This document shows positions 1 through 5,613 of a DNA stretch of 11,390 nucleotides, one piece after another (positions within the stretch are counted from its first letter, which is position 1; the number at the start of each line of letters is the position of its first letter). Where the stretch lies: the NCBI GenBank assembly GCA_028275005.1, contig JAQCNN010000273.1, forward strand, positions 1-11,390, given 5' to 3'. The DNA is from Salinirussus sp. (GTDB taxonomy: Archaea; Halobacteriota; Halobacteria; Halobacteriales; Haloarculaceae). Below the pieces are notes generated by a model. It had not been told where the DNA came from. It saw only the letters and a list, made by a program, of their open reading frames with translations, and ran no database searches. The translations under genes and the position numbers were made by a program.

Positions 1-6
1 GAATTT

Positions 7-24
7 CGCGACCCCGGGGTCGCG
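7..24. repeat. Perfect 18-bp palindrome downstream of the acyl-CoA dehydrogenase gene
   Basis: Bases 7-24 (arms CGCGACCCC and GGGGTCGCG) are a perfect inverted repeat with no spacer. As RNA it could fold into a 7-bp stem with a CCGG loop; as DNA it has the symmetry of a dimeric regulator site. It lies about 31 bases past the stop codon of the minus-strand gene that ends at 55. There is no long T-run beside it, so a terminator role is uncertain. What lies further left is outside the window. Confidence 0.5.
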
Positions 25-54
25 GATATCTTCAAACAGTTACAGCCAGCAGTA

Positions 55-1224
55 TCAGTACGACCGCGGCAGGTCGAGCACGTGGGAGGCGATGTAGTTT
101 TTCACCATCTCGTTGGACACCGGGGCGATGACGTTGATCATCGTCTCGCGCCAGTACCGCTCGACGTCGTACTCGGCGGCGTAGCCCATCCCGCCGTGGA
201 CGCGCATCGCACGCTCACAGGCCTCGAGTGAGTCCTCGCTGGCGCGCAGTTTCACCGCGTTTGCGGCCGCGCCGGCGTCGCGGTCGGTGTCGTACAGCCA
301 CGCGGCCTTCCGGACCATCAACTCGTCCTGTTCGAGCTTGCTCCAGGACTCGGCCAAGGGGTGTTGGACCGCCTGGTAGGAGCCGATCGGCGCGTCGAAG
401 ACCTCCCGTTCGCGGGCGTAGTCCGCCCCCTTCTCGATTGCCGCCTGGCCCACGCCGACGGCGTTTGCGGCGATGGAGACCCGCTCGGAGTTGGCAAAGG
501 AGAGCAGGTACCGGAAACCCTCACCCTCCTCGCCGATACGGTCCGCCGCGGGGACCCGCACCCCGTCGAACCACACCTCGTTTGAGTCGGCGGCCCCACG
601 ACCGGCCTTCTGGATCTCGCTGACGTCGACCCCGTCCATCCTCGGGCTGAACTCCGTGAAAAACAGCGAGAGACCGGCAAACCGGTCGTCCGGGTCGCGC
701 TCGCCCGTCCGGGCCAGCAGCATGATAACGTCGGCCTCCTGGGCCTTCGAGGTCCAGATCTTCTGGCCGTCGACGACGTACTCGTCGCCGTCCCGTTCCG
801 CGGTGGTCTCGACGCGGGAGGTGTCTGTGCCGGCGTTTGGCTCGGTGACACCCGTACAGACCATCACGTCGCCGCTGGCGATGTCGGGGAGATACCGCTC
901 ACAGTGGTCGTCGTCGCCGTACTCGACGAGCGGGGCGGCGCTGAAGACGTGATGGGAGGTGATTGAGGTCCCCGCCATCCCGGCCCCGGAGCGGGCGATC
1001 TCCTGCTGGACCAGTGATGCCTCCTGGACGCCGTAGCCCTCACCACCGTACTCACGGGGGATCGTGACGCCACACCAGCCGTCGTCGGCGAAGGCCTCGA
1101 AGAACTCCCAGGCGAACTCGTGGTCTCTGTCCTTTCTGCGCCAGTAGTCGTCGTCGAAGTCGGCACAGAGCCTGCGGATCTGGTCGCGGATGAGCCGCTG
1201 TTCCTCGCTCAGTTGGAAGTCCAT
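55..1224 (-). CDS. Acyl-CoA dehydrogenase
   Basis: FAD-dependent acyl-CoA dehydrogenase of 389 residues, the usual family size, introducing the alpha-beta double bond in acyl-CoA esters during beta-oxidation or branched-chain amino acid breakdown in the cytoplasm. Visible: helical N-domain (about 1-120), the signature CTGVTEPNAGTDTS (123-136), the FAD-side segment QKIWTSKAQ (154-162), and the C-terminal signature RVHGGMGY (341-348) followed by YDVERYWRE (352-360). Glu247 in NSERVSIAA aligns with the catalytic base of isovaleryl- and long-chain-type enzymes. The medium-chain-type base position is Pro368 (IAPVSNEM). The ending LPRSY is shared with a group of bacterial homologues. I chose Met at 1224 because the N-terminus MDFQLSEEQ is typical and a TATA-like box lies 27 bases upstream; the open frame runs on to 2040 but only as the antisense of the next gene. 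The substrate cannot be told from sequence. Confidence 0.93.
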   Translation of the reverse strand: MDFQLSEEQRLIRDQIRRLCADFDDDYWRRKDRDHEFAWEFFEAFADDGWCGVTIPREYGGEGYGVQEASLVQQEIARSGAGMAGTSITSHHVFSAAPLVEYGDDDHCERYLPDIASGDVMVCTGVTEPNAGTDTSRVETTAERDGDEYVVDGQKIWTSKAQEADVIMLLARTGERDPDDRFAGLSLFFTEFSPRMDGVDVSEIQKAGRGAADSNEVWFDGVRVPAADRIGEEGEGFRYLLSFANSERVSIAANAVGVGQAAIEKGADYAREREVFDAPIGSYQAVQHPLAESWSKLEQDELMVRKAAWLYDTDRDAGAAANAVKLRASEDSLEACERAMRVHGGMGYAAEYDVERYWRETMINVIAPVSNEMVKNYIASHVLDLPRSY

Positions 1225-1247
1225 TGGCGGTGACACCGCGCCGAGGT

Positions 1248-1254
1248 GAATAAC
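1248..1254 (-). promoter_or_regulatory. TATA-like box of the acyl-CoA dehydrogenase gene
   Basis: GTTATTC on the minus strand is centred 27 bases before the start codon at 1224, which would put transcription start at or next to the ATG (leaderless mRNA). Inferred from spacing and AT-richness within a GC-rich gap. Confidence 0.5.
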
Positions 1255-1291
1255 TCTGTCCCCGGTCCGGCTGTCACCCCCGGGCACAGGG

Positions 1292-1297
1292 TTATAC
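1292..1297 (+). promoter_or_regulatory. TATA box of the conserved unknown gene
   Basis: TTATAC lies 26-27 bases before the ATG at 1321, a good match to the haloarchaeal TATA box with leaderless spacing. Together with the minus-strand box at 1248-1254 it makes a compact divergent promoter region of 96 bases. Confidence 0.6.
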
Positions 1298-1320
1298 TGT
1301 TTGGACACATAACATTCAGG

Positions 1321-1917
1321 ATGAGAGACAGTAAGGCGGGCCGCGAGGACCAGGCAAACGACGCCGACCGCCGCCGCCGCGAGCGCGACCTCGCGACCGA
1401 ACTGGAGCGGATGGACGAGACCGAACCCCCGGTCAAGGAGTCGGCCCTGCGACCCATCGAGGAGGGGCTGAAAGCAGTGTCGTTCCCGGCGCCGGGCACC
1501 GAGGTCCGTGCGGCCGTCGGCGACCGTGCCGTCGAATCGGCCACGGGGACCGACACCGTCAGGGACCTGATCCCGGAGACGGAGGTCACGTTCGACTCGC
1601 CGGCCGCGGTCCGGGCGCGCGTCCAGCGACCGACCGTCGCCGCGGCGATGAAGCGGGTGGTGGAGGCGAGCGCGGGGGTGCAGGGCGTCAGCCTCGACAT
1701 CTCCCAACGCGAGGCCTACGAGCGGACCCTCCGCTCGCTCGCGGCGGTCGACGCCGACGATGATGACGAGGGGATCGACGCTATCGCCGACTGGATCGTC
1801 GGAAAGATCAGCGACAAGGGGGCGCTCCCGGGCTCGCGGCGCGTGCGCAAGGAGGCAGCGACGTTCTGCCGGTCGAACGGCTACGAGGTGCGCGACGACG
1901 AGTGGCTGGGCGCGTAG
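1321..1917 (+). CDS. Conserved haloarchaeal protein of unknown function
   Basis: A 198-residue soluble, charged protein with no signal peptide or membrane segment. It begins with a lysine/arginine/aspartate-rich helix (about 1-35, including DADRRRRERDLATELER) and has a middle part with alternating hydrophobic residues. It ends in a conserved-looking block, with DDDDEGIDAIADWIVGKI at about 147-164 and then LPGSRRVRKEAATFCRSNGYEVRDDEW. The style matches haloarchaea-specific families such as DUF5789, but I cannot confirm the family and assign no function. Met at 1321 is preferred over the upstream Met at 1246 because of the TATA box at 1292-1297. The gene sits between two beta-oxidation genes on the other strand and stops 4 bases short of the convergent thiolase stop codon. 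Confidence 0.8.
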   Translation: MRDSKAGREDQANDADRRRRERDLATELERMDETEPPVKESALRPIEEGLKAVSFPAPGTEVRAAVGDRAVESATGTDTVRDLIPETEVTFDSPAAVRARVQRPTVAAAMKRVVEASAGVQGVSLDISQREAYERTLRSLAAVDADDDDEGIDAIADWIVGKISDKGALPGSRRVRKEAATFCRSNGYEVRDDEWLGA

Positions 1918-1921
1918 CCGG

Positions 1922-3058
1922 TCACTCCACGCGGAACTCGATGGCCGCGCCCTGGCCGTAGCCGACACACATCGTCGAGAGCCCGAGCCCGCCGCCCCGG
2001 CGCCGGAGTTCGTGGACCAGCGACACGGGCAGCCGGGCACCCGAGGCCCCCAGCGGGTGCCCGATGGCGATGGCGCCGCCGTTGACGTTGAACACCTCGT
2101 CGTCGAAGCCGAGTTCGTCCTGGCAGTACAGCGTCTGACTGGCGAAGGCCTCGTTGAGCTCCACGAGGTCGTAGTCCTCGGCGTCGTGTCCGGTCCGCTC
2201 CCAGAGCTGTCGGACGGCGGGAACGGGACCGACCCCCATCACCTCGGGGTCGACGCCGACGACCTCGTGGGCACCGACCGCCGCGAGGACCTCCAAGTCG
2301 TGTTCCTCGGCGTAGGCCCGGGACGTGACCATGACCGCGGCCGCGCCGTCGGAGACCTGAGCGGCGTTCGCGGCGGTGACTGACCCGTCCTCGCGGAACG
2401 CGGGCGGGAGCCCCGCAATCTTCGCCGCTGTGGTACCAGGGCGGAGCCCCTCGTCCTCCTCAATTACCCCGTCGCCGGTGTCGATCGGCACGACCTCCTC
2501 GTCGAACCGTCCCGCCTCGGTGGCCTCACAGGCCCGTTGCTGGCTGCGGGCGCCGTAGGCGTCCTGGCGCTCGCGGGAGATGTCATGGCGCTCGGCGACC
2601 TCCTCGGCCGTCTGGCCCATCCGCAGGTCGCGGGCGTCGTACTGGGCGGCGATACCGTCGTAGGCGTCGACCCCGCAGTCACGCTCGACGCGGGTCATGT
2701 GTTCGACGCCACCGGCGACCACGACGTCACGCTGGCCTGCCCGGACCGCGTTGCTCGCGTCCATGACCGCCTGCGCGGAGGAGGCACACAGCCGGTCGAT
2801 CGTCCGGCCGGGGACCCCTTCCCCGAGCTCCGAGCAGAGGGCGATAATCCGGCCCATGTTGTTGCTGTGCTCTTTGACCTGCTTTGCACAGCCCCAGGCG
2901 ACGTCGTCGACGTCTGTGGGGTCGATACCCGTCCGGGCCAGGAGCTCGTTCACCAGCGGGACCGAGAGACGCTCGCTTTTGACGTCCGCGTAGACGCCAC
3001 CCTCCCGACCCTGTGGGGTCCGTACGCCCGCCACGACGACTGGCTGTCGGTCGTCCAT
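1922..3058 (-). CDS. Thiolase (acetyl-CoA C-acyltransferase)
   Basis: A 378-residue thiolase, slightly short for the family (about 385-400), catalysing CoA-dependent cleavage of 3-ketoacyl-CoA, or the reverse acetyl-CoA condensation. The nucleophile is Cys91 in IDRLCASSAQA, where most thiolases have CxSG. Asn302-Glu303 in NEAFASQ, His334 in GGAIAIGHPLGASGAR and Cys364 in STMCVGYGQGAA complete the active site. The N-terminal strand VVVAGVRTPQGREGG carries the usual RTP motif. I chose Met at 3058; an in-frame GTG lies one codon earlier, and a TATA-like box at 3083-3088 supports this region as the start. The frame is open to 3307 but that part is antisense to the neighbouring gene. Degradative versus biosynthetic thiolase is not decided by sequence; the acyl-CoA dehydrogenase nearby favours beta-oxidation. 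Confidence 0.94.
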   Translation of the reverse strand: MDDRQPVVVAGVRTPQGREGGVYADVKSERLSVPLVNELLARTGIDPTDVDDVAWGCAKQVKEHSNNMGRIIALCSELGEGVPGRTIDRLCASSAQAVMDASNAVRAGQRDVVVAGGVEHMTRVERDCGVDAYDGIAAQYDARDLRMGQTAEEVAERHDISRERQDAYGARSQQRACEATEAGRFDEEVVPIDTGDGVIEEDEGLRPGTTAAKIAGLPPAFREDGSVTAANAAQVSDGAAAVMVTSRAYAEEHDLEVLAAVGAHEVVGVDPEVMGVGPVPAVRQLWERTGHDAEDYDLVELNEAFASQTLYCQDELGFDDEVFNVNGGAIAIGHPLGASGARLPVSLVHELRRRGGGLGLSTMCVGYGQGAAIEFRVE

Positions 3059-3082
3059 CACCCACCCCTCGGCCCCGAGGGG

Positions 3083-3088
3083 TAAGTG
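3083..3088 (-). promoter_or_regulatory. TATA-like box of the thiolase gene
   Basis: CACTTA on the minus strand is centred about 27 bases before the start at 3058. It is a weak match, judged mainly on spacing. Confidence 0.4.
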
Positions 3089-3144
3089 CGTACTGCTCGG
3101 CCCGGCTCCGGTGCACTCCGGGCGGCCGGTGGCCCTCCCCTCGA

Positions 3145-3161
3145 CCGGGTCCGGGACCCGG
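3145..3161. promoter_or_regulatory. 17-bp palindrome in a divergent promoter region, candidate operator
   Basis: Arms CCGGGTCC and GGACCCGG flank a single central G. The site lies between the divergent thiolase (start 3058) and unknown gene (start 3195), ending 5 bases before the latter's TATA-like box, where BRE/TFB or a regulator would bind. Symmetry is seen directly; the operator role is inferred. Confidence 0.4.
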
Positions 3162-3166
3162 AACGT

Positions 3167-3172
3167 CTTTGA
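3167..3172 (+). promoter_or_regulatory. TATA-like box of the 145-aa unknown gene
   Basis: CTTTGA is centred about 26 bases before the ATG at 3195. Sequence match is weak; spacing and low GC against the surrounding run support it. Confidence 0.35.
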
Positions 3173-3194
3173 GCCCCTGCGGCGAGACGGTTGC

Positions 3195-3632
3195 ATGGGC
3201 GAGGCGGACCCGACAGCTATCGACGGCGTCGCGGTGACGGCGTCGGACCTGGTGGCAGCACTGGAGACGAACCGCACGACCGGCCGGACGGCTGTCCTCC
3301 GGGTCACGCCCCCGTTCAGCGCTCGGATGCGCGCCCGCCTGCACGTCGAGGGTGCCGAGGGTTACGACGAGCCCCGACCGGTCCACATCCCGCCGCGGAC
3401 GCTCGTCACCGACGACGCGCCGTCGTACCCCACCCCCGCCGAAACGGAGGACATCATCCGCGCCGACCCCGAACTCGAGTACACCGTCGAACGCCACCGG
3501 ACCCGCCACGAGGCCGCCGTCGAGCGGTGGCGCCGGGGGTTGCTCGACGCCGTCCGGGACCGGGCGACCGTCGAGACCCCGGCCGGCCCCGTGACCGTCG
3601 ACGTCTCCCTGCTCGGTGACACCCCGGAGTGA
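3195..3632 (+). CDS. Haloarchaeal protein of unknown function
   Basis: A 145-residue protein I do not recognise. It has no signal peptide, membrane helix or cysteines. The N-terminal half contains SDLVAALETNRTTGRTAVLRVTPPFSARMRARLHV, which looks like a helix followed by strands. A middle stretch VHIPPRTLVTD leads to a charged helix (about 90-125: DIIRADPELEYTVERHRTRHEAAVERWRRG) and a C-terminal TVETPAGPVTVDVSLL strand pair. The start at 3195 fits the TATA-like box at 3167-3172; an earlier in-frame Met at 3111 would run through the promoter and palindrome. Clean GC-rich third-position use and a well-spaced stop support a real gene. It is divergent from the thiolase and about 100 bases upstream of the RNase H-like gene. 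Confidence 0.75.
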   Translation: MGEADPTAIDGVAVTASDLVAALETNRTTGRTAVLRVTPPFSARMRARLHVEGAEGYDEPRPVHIPPRTLVTDDAPSYPTPAETEDIIRADPELEYTVERHRTRHEAAVERWRRGLLDAVRDRATVETPAGPVTVDVSLLGDTPE

Positions 3633-3705
3633 GCCCGAGCCCACGCCCACCACGCCGGCTGCCGGGTGCTGTGGGGTGGCTCGCATGGGTCGCCGGGGAC
3701 AGTAC

Positions 3706-3713
3706 ACTTACAA
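3706..3713 (+). promoter_or_regulatory. TATA-like box of the RNase H-like gene
   Basis: ACTTACAA lies 26-27 bases before the ATG at 3736, in an AT-rich pocket of an otherwise GC-rich gap. GGAGGT directly abuts the ATG, too close to serve as a normal Shine-Dalgarno site. Confidence 0.5.
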
Positions 3714-3735
3714 TCCTCCCCGGTCTACCGGAGGT

Positions 3736-4362
3736 ATGGCCGCACACGGCCGGCCGGACCTTCGTGACCTGTTCGACGAGTCACCGACCCCGCACATCGC
3801 CCACCCACCCCGGACACACCACCGAGACTTCTACCTCGCCACCGACGGCTCCTTCCGGGACTCGGGTGGCGGGCTTGGCGCTGTGATCGAGACCCGCGAC
3901 GGCGAGCGAGTCGCACGAGTCGCGCTCACAGACCAGGCACCGGACAACAACGTCGCCGAGTACCGGGCGCTCCACCTCGGCCTCGACGTCCTCGCCGCGC
4001 GCTCACCGAGCGAGGCGCGGGTCGGCGTGCTGGTCGACCACGACGACCTCGCCGCGAACGTCAACGCCGCCATCCTCTCGGCACAGGGCGGACGCCCGGG
4101 GACACCCCACCGTGTCAGTGTCCCCCGCGCCACCGGCCTCCACTGGCGAGGGATCCAGGCCCGACTCCACGGCTTCGGTGCGGTCCGTGCCGCCCGGATC
4201 CCGAGCGACCGCAACCCCGCCCACCCGCTCGCAAACACCCCCGGCCGGTACGCCCACCTCGACGGTGAGCCCGACCGCTGTCTGCGCCCCGAACCCGCGA
4301 ACACCCCCGGCGAGGAGCGCATCCCCCCGCCCTCCCGGTCGGACCGCGGCGCCGGCGACTGA
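3736..4362 (+). CDS. RNase HI-like protein
   Basis: A 208-residue protein with an RNase H fold at about 30-167, the fold that cuts RNA in RNA-DNA hybrids. Visible catalytic positions are Asp37 in LATDGSF, Glu75 in NNVAEYRALHLGL and Asp101 in VLVDHDDL. The place of the fourth acidic residue (AD-x-LA in most RNases HI) reads AHPLA, so His163 replaces Asp. A Gly-rich turn DSGGGLGAVI follows the first strand as usual. About 30 extra residues precede the domain. The last 40, from 169 on, are rich in Pro, Arg and Gly and probably disordered. Met at 3736 is chosen from the TATA-like box; the frame is open back to 3616. It could be an active RNase HI (metal-ligand His can be tolerated at this position in E. 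coli RNase HI) or a binding-only paralogue. Confidence 0.82.
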   Translation: MAAHGRPDLRDLFDESPTPHIAHPPRTHHRDFYLATDGSFRDSGGGLGAVIETRDGERVARVALTDQAPDNNVAEYRALHLGLDVLAARSPSEARVGVLVDHDDLAANVNAAILSAQGGRPGTPHRVSVPRATGLHWRGIQARLHGFGAVRAARIPSDRNPAHPLANTPGRYAHLDGEPDRCLRPEPANTPGEERIPPPSRSDRGAGD

Positions 4363-4437
4363 GCCCACCGGCCCGGGCGATTCCGCCCGCTATCGCCTCC
4401 GGCAGTGTGCAGCCCGTCCCGTGCCCGTCATCTGTAC

Positions 4438-4514
4438 ACCTGTGCCCCGAGACACAGTGGGACCCGTACCCCGAGCGTGACAGGAGTAACACTTTATTTC
4501 GACCGCGTGTATAC
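4438..4514 (+). promoter_or_regulatory. Promoter region of the small membrane protein gene
   Basis: Two TATA-like boxes are present: CTTTATTT at 4492-4499, and TGTATAC at 4508-4514, 29 bases before the ATG at 4540. The first would give a short leader of about 20 bases containing AGGAG (4523-4527), the second a nearly leaderless mRNA. Just upstream, CTGTG and CACAG (4438-4455) form a small inverted repeat with an 8-base spacer. The rest of the 177-base gap (4363-4539) shows nothing else I can support. Confidence 0.45.
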
Positions 4515-4539
4515 GGGCAACCAGGAGATACCCGCAACG

Positions 4540-4794
4540 ATGACAACGAGTCCCAACTCCGGACACAGAGGAACCCCCTCGCGTCGTTCCGGCCGAAGCA
4601 GGCTACCCGACCTGTCCCGGTATGACCTTCTGCTGGCCGTGATACCGCTGGCCTTTGTCGCGATGCTCGGCGTCCACGCCGCGCTGGGTGTGCCGCTGAG
4701 ACTCGCCGTGGCCGGCGGGGCCCTGCTCAGCGGCGCTGCCGTCGTTGATGGCCTCTTCTTCAATCCGCCGAGCGGGCCAGGCCGGTTGGAGTGA
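4540..4794 (+). CDS. Small two-helix membrane protein
   Basis: An 84-residue protein. The N-terminal 28 residues are Ser/Arg/Pro-rich and polar, followed by two hydrophobic segments, about 29-50 (LLLAVIPLAFVAMLGVHAAL) and 53-74 (LRLAVAGGALLSGAAVVDGL), and a short tail ending NPPSGPGRLE. The basic N-terminus suggests that both ends face the cytoplasm, with a hairpin in the membrane. No catalytic motif is visible and I do not assign a function; small proteins of this kind are common and poorly described in haloarchaea. Met at 4540 is chosen from the promoter boxes and the AGGAG at 4523-4527; an upstream in-frame Met at 4405 would translate the promoter. It ends 39 bases before the BolA gene, which has its own TATA-like box. 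Confidence 0.78.
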   Translation: MTTSPNSGHRGTPSRRSGRSRLPDLSRYDLLLAVIPLAFVAMLGVHAALGVPLRLAVAGGALLSGAAVVDGLFFNPPSGPGRLE

Positions 4795-4802
4795 CGCGAC
4801 AA

Positions 4803-4809
4803 ACGTTTT
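4803..4809 (+). promoter_or_regulatory. TATA-like box of the BolA-family gene
   Basis: ACGTTTT is centred about 28 bases before the ATG at 4834, within the 39-base gap after the membrane protein gene, so BolA and glutaredoxin probably have their own promoter. Confidence 0.45.
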
Positions 4810-4833
4810 GCCGACCGGCGTGCTGGATCGGGT

Positions 4834-5076
4834 ATGGACCTGACTGAAGTCGAGCGGCTCATCGAGGAGGCGGTCGCAAACGCCGAGGCGGAGGTGCGAC
4901 GGGCCCGCCACGAGGGTGACGACGAGCACCTGGCGGCGACAGTCGTCTCGCCGGCCTTCGAGGGGGAATCGCTGGTCGACCGTCACCAGCAGGTCTACGA
5001 CGCGCTGGACGAGCACATGACGACGGACATCCACGCCTTGGAGGTGGAGACCTTCACGCCCGAGGAGCGGGGGTAA
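4834..5076 (+). CDS. BolA-family protein
   Basis: An 80-residue single-domain BolA/IbaG-type protein. The core HLAATVVSPAFEGESLVDRHQQVYDAL (32-58) matches the family's beta-strand and helix with the FEGxSLVxRHxxVY block. The usual Lys of FEGKSLV is Glu45 here. His67 in IHALEVETFTPEE is the invariant C-terminal histidine that helps hold a bridging [2Fe-2S] cluster with a monothiol glutaredoxin. The N-terminal helix MDLTEVERLIEEAV is typical. The partner glutaredoxin follows immediately: the BolA stop TAA (5074-5076) shares its last A with an in-frame ATG of the glutaredoxin frame, and the preferred glutaredoxin start is 33 bases further on. Likely role: Fe-S cluster trafficking or iron/redox sensing as a heterodimer with that glutaredoxin. 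Confidence 0.9.
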   Translation: MDLTEVERLIEEAVANAEAEVRRARHEGDDEHLAATVVSPAFEGESLVDRHQQVYDALDEHMTTDIHALEVETFTPEERG

Positions 5077-5078
5077 TG

Positions 5079-5085
5079 CCTTTCC
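5079..5085 (+). promoter_or_regulatory. Possible internal promoter for glutaredoxin
   Basis: CCTTTCC in the 32-base gap is centred about 27 bases before the ATG at 5109, the same spacing as the other genes. It is a weak match and could simply be part of a bicistronic mRNA starting before BolA. Confidence 0.25.
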
Positions 5086-5108
5086 CCGCGGACCCGCTGA
5101 GTGGAGGT

Positions 5109-5450
5109 ATGACGTTCGACCCCAACCAGAGCCTCCCGCAGGAGGAGGTCACCGAGCGCGTCGACCAGGCCATTGAGGAGAACGACGTCGTCCTGTTCAT
5201 GAAGGGCACACCGATGATGCCCCAGTGTGGCTACTCCGAGCGTGCGATCGGCCTGCTCGGGCAACACCGCGAGGACGTGGCAACCGTCGACGTCCTCGAG
5301 TCACTGGAGGAGTTCCGGACGGCCCTCGAGCGACACAGCGACCGCGAGACGATCCCCCAGACGTTCGTCGACGGCGAGTTCGTCGGCGGCAGCGACATCC
5401 TCGCCCAACTCGACGAACGCGGCGAACTCGCCGACCGGCTCGCGGTCTGA
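5109..5450 (+). CDS. Monothiol glutaredoxin (Grx4/GrxD type)
   Basis: A 113-residue single-domain monothiol glutaredoxin. The active site is Cys40 in MPQCGYS, a Tyr variant of the classic CGFS. Lys32 in VLFMKGTP, TIPQTFVDG (81-89, cis-Pro83) and GGSDIL (93-98) form the glutathione site. CGFS-type proteins bind a glutathione-ligated [2Fe-2S] cluster as dimers or with BolA and deliver it to target proteins; the adjacent BolA gene supports this role. Haloarchaea mostly use gamma-glutamylcysteine rather than glutathione, so the cluster thiol may differ (inference). Met at 5109 gives the N-terminus MTFDPNQSLPQEEV that I expect for haloarchaeal relatives. Met at 5076, overlapping the BolA stop, would add 11 residues and is the alternative. 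GGAGGT abuts the 5109 ATG with no spacer. Confidence 0.92.
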   Translation: MTFDPNQSLPQEEVTERVDQAIEENDVVLFMKGTPMMPQCGYSERAIGLLGQHREDVATVDVLESLEEFRTALERHSDRETIPQTFVDGEFVGGSDILAQLDERGELADRLAV

Positions 5451-5485
5451 GCCCGCAGGCACCGCCGCTCACTCCGTCCCCGGCT

Positions 5486-5509
5486 CTCGGGCTCTGTTAC
5501 TCCCCCGAG
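5486..5509. terminator. Weak hairpin between convergent genes
   Basis: CTCGGG (5486-5491) and CCCGAG (5504-5509) form a 6-bp stem around a 12-base loop in the 163-base gap between the convergent glutaredoxin and malic enzyme genes. An alternative pairing of GGCTC (5482-5486) with GAGCC (5507-5511) exists. No T-run follows on either strand. Nothing else is evident in this gap. Confidence 0.15.
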
Positions 5510-5613
5510 CCGGCAGTCTCCCACTCGTCGAGCCCTCGCCCACACTTCTCCAGTACGCCTCCAGCGCCGCCGCAGGGGAGAGACCGATTACTCGGCTGTC
5601 GTCCCGGTGACGG

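Noticed and set aside
1225..2040. N-terminal extension of the acyl-CoA dehydrogenase frame to 661 residues
   Set aside because: The extra 272 residues are antisense to the conserved gene at 1321-1917 and part of the thiolase; the true N-terminus MDFQLSEEQ and a TATA-like box mark the start at 1224.
3059..3707. Upstream extensions of minus-strand frames around the thiolase, including a 326-codon frame
   Set aside because: They run through the divergent promoter and antisense to the 3195 gene and lack thiolase-like sequence before MDDRQPVVVAG.
3731..3735. GGAGGT before the RNase H-like start as a ribosome binding site
   Set aside because: It directly abuts the ATG with no spacer; the TATA-like box 26 bases upstream points to a leaderless mRNA instead.
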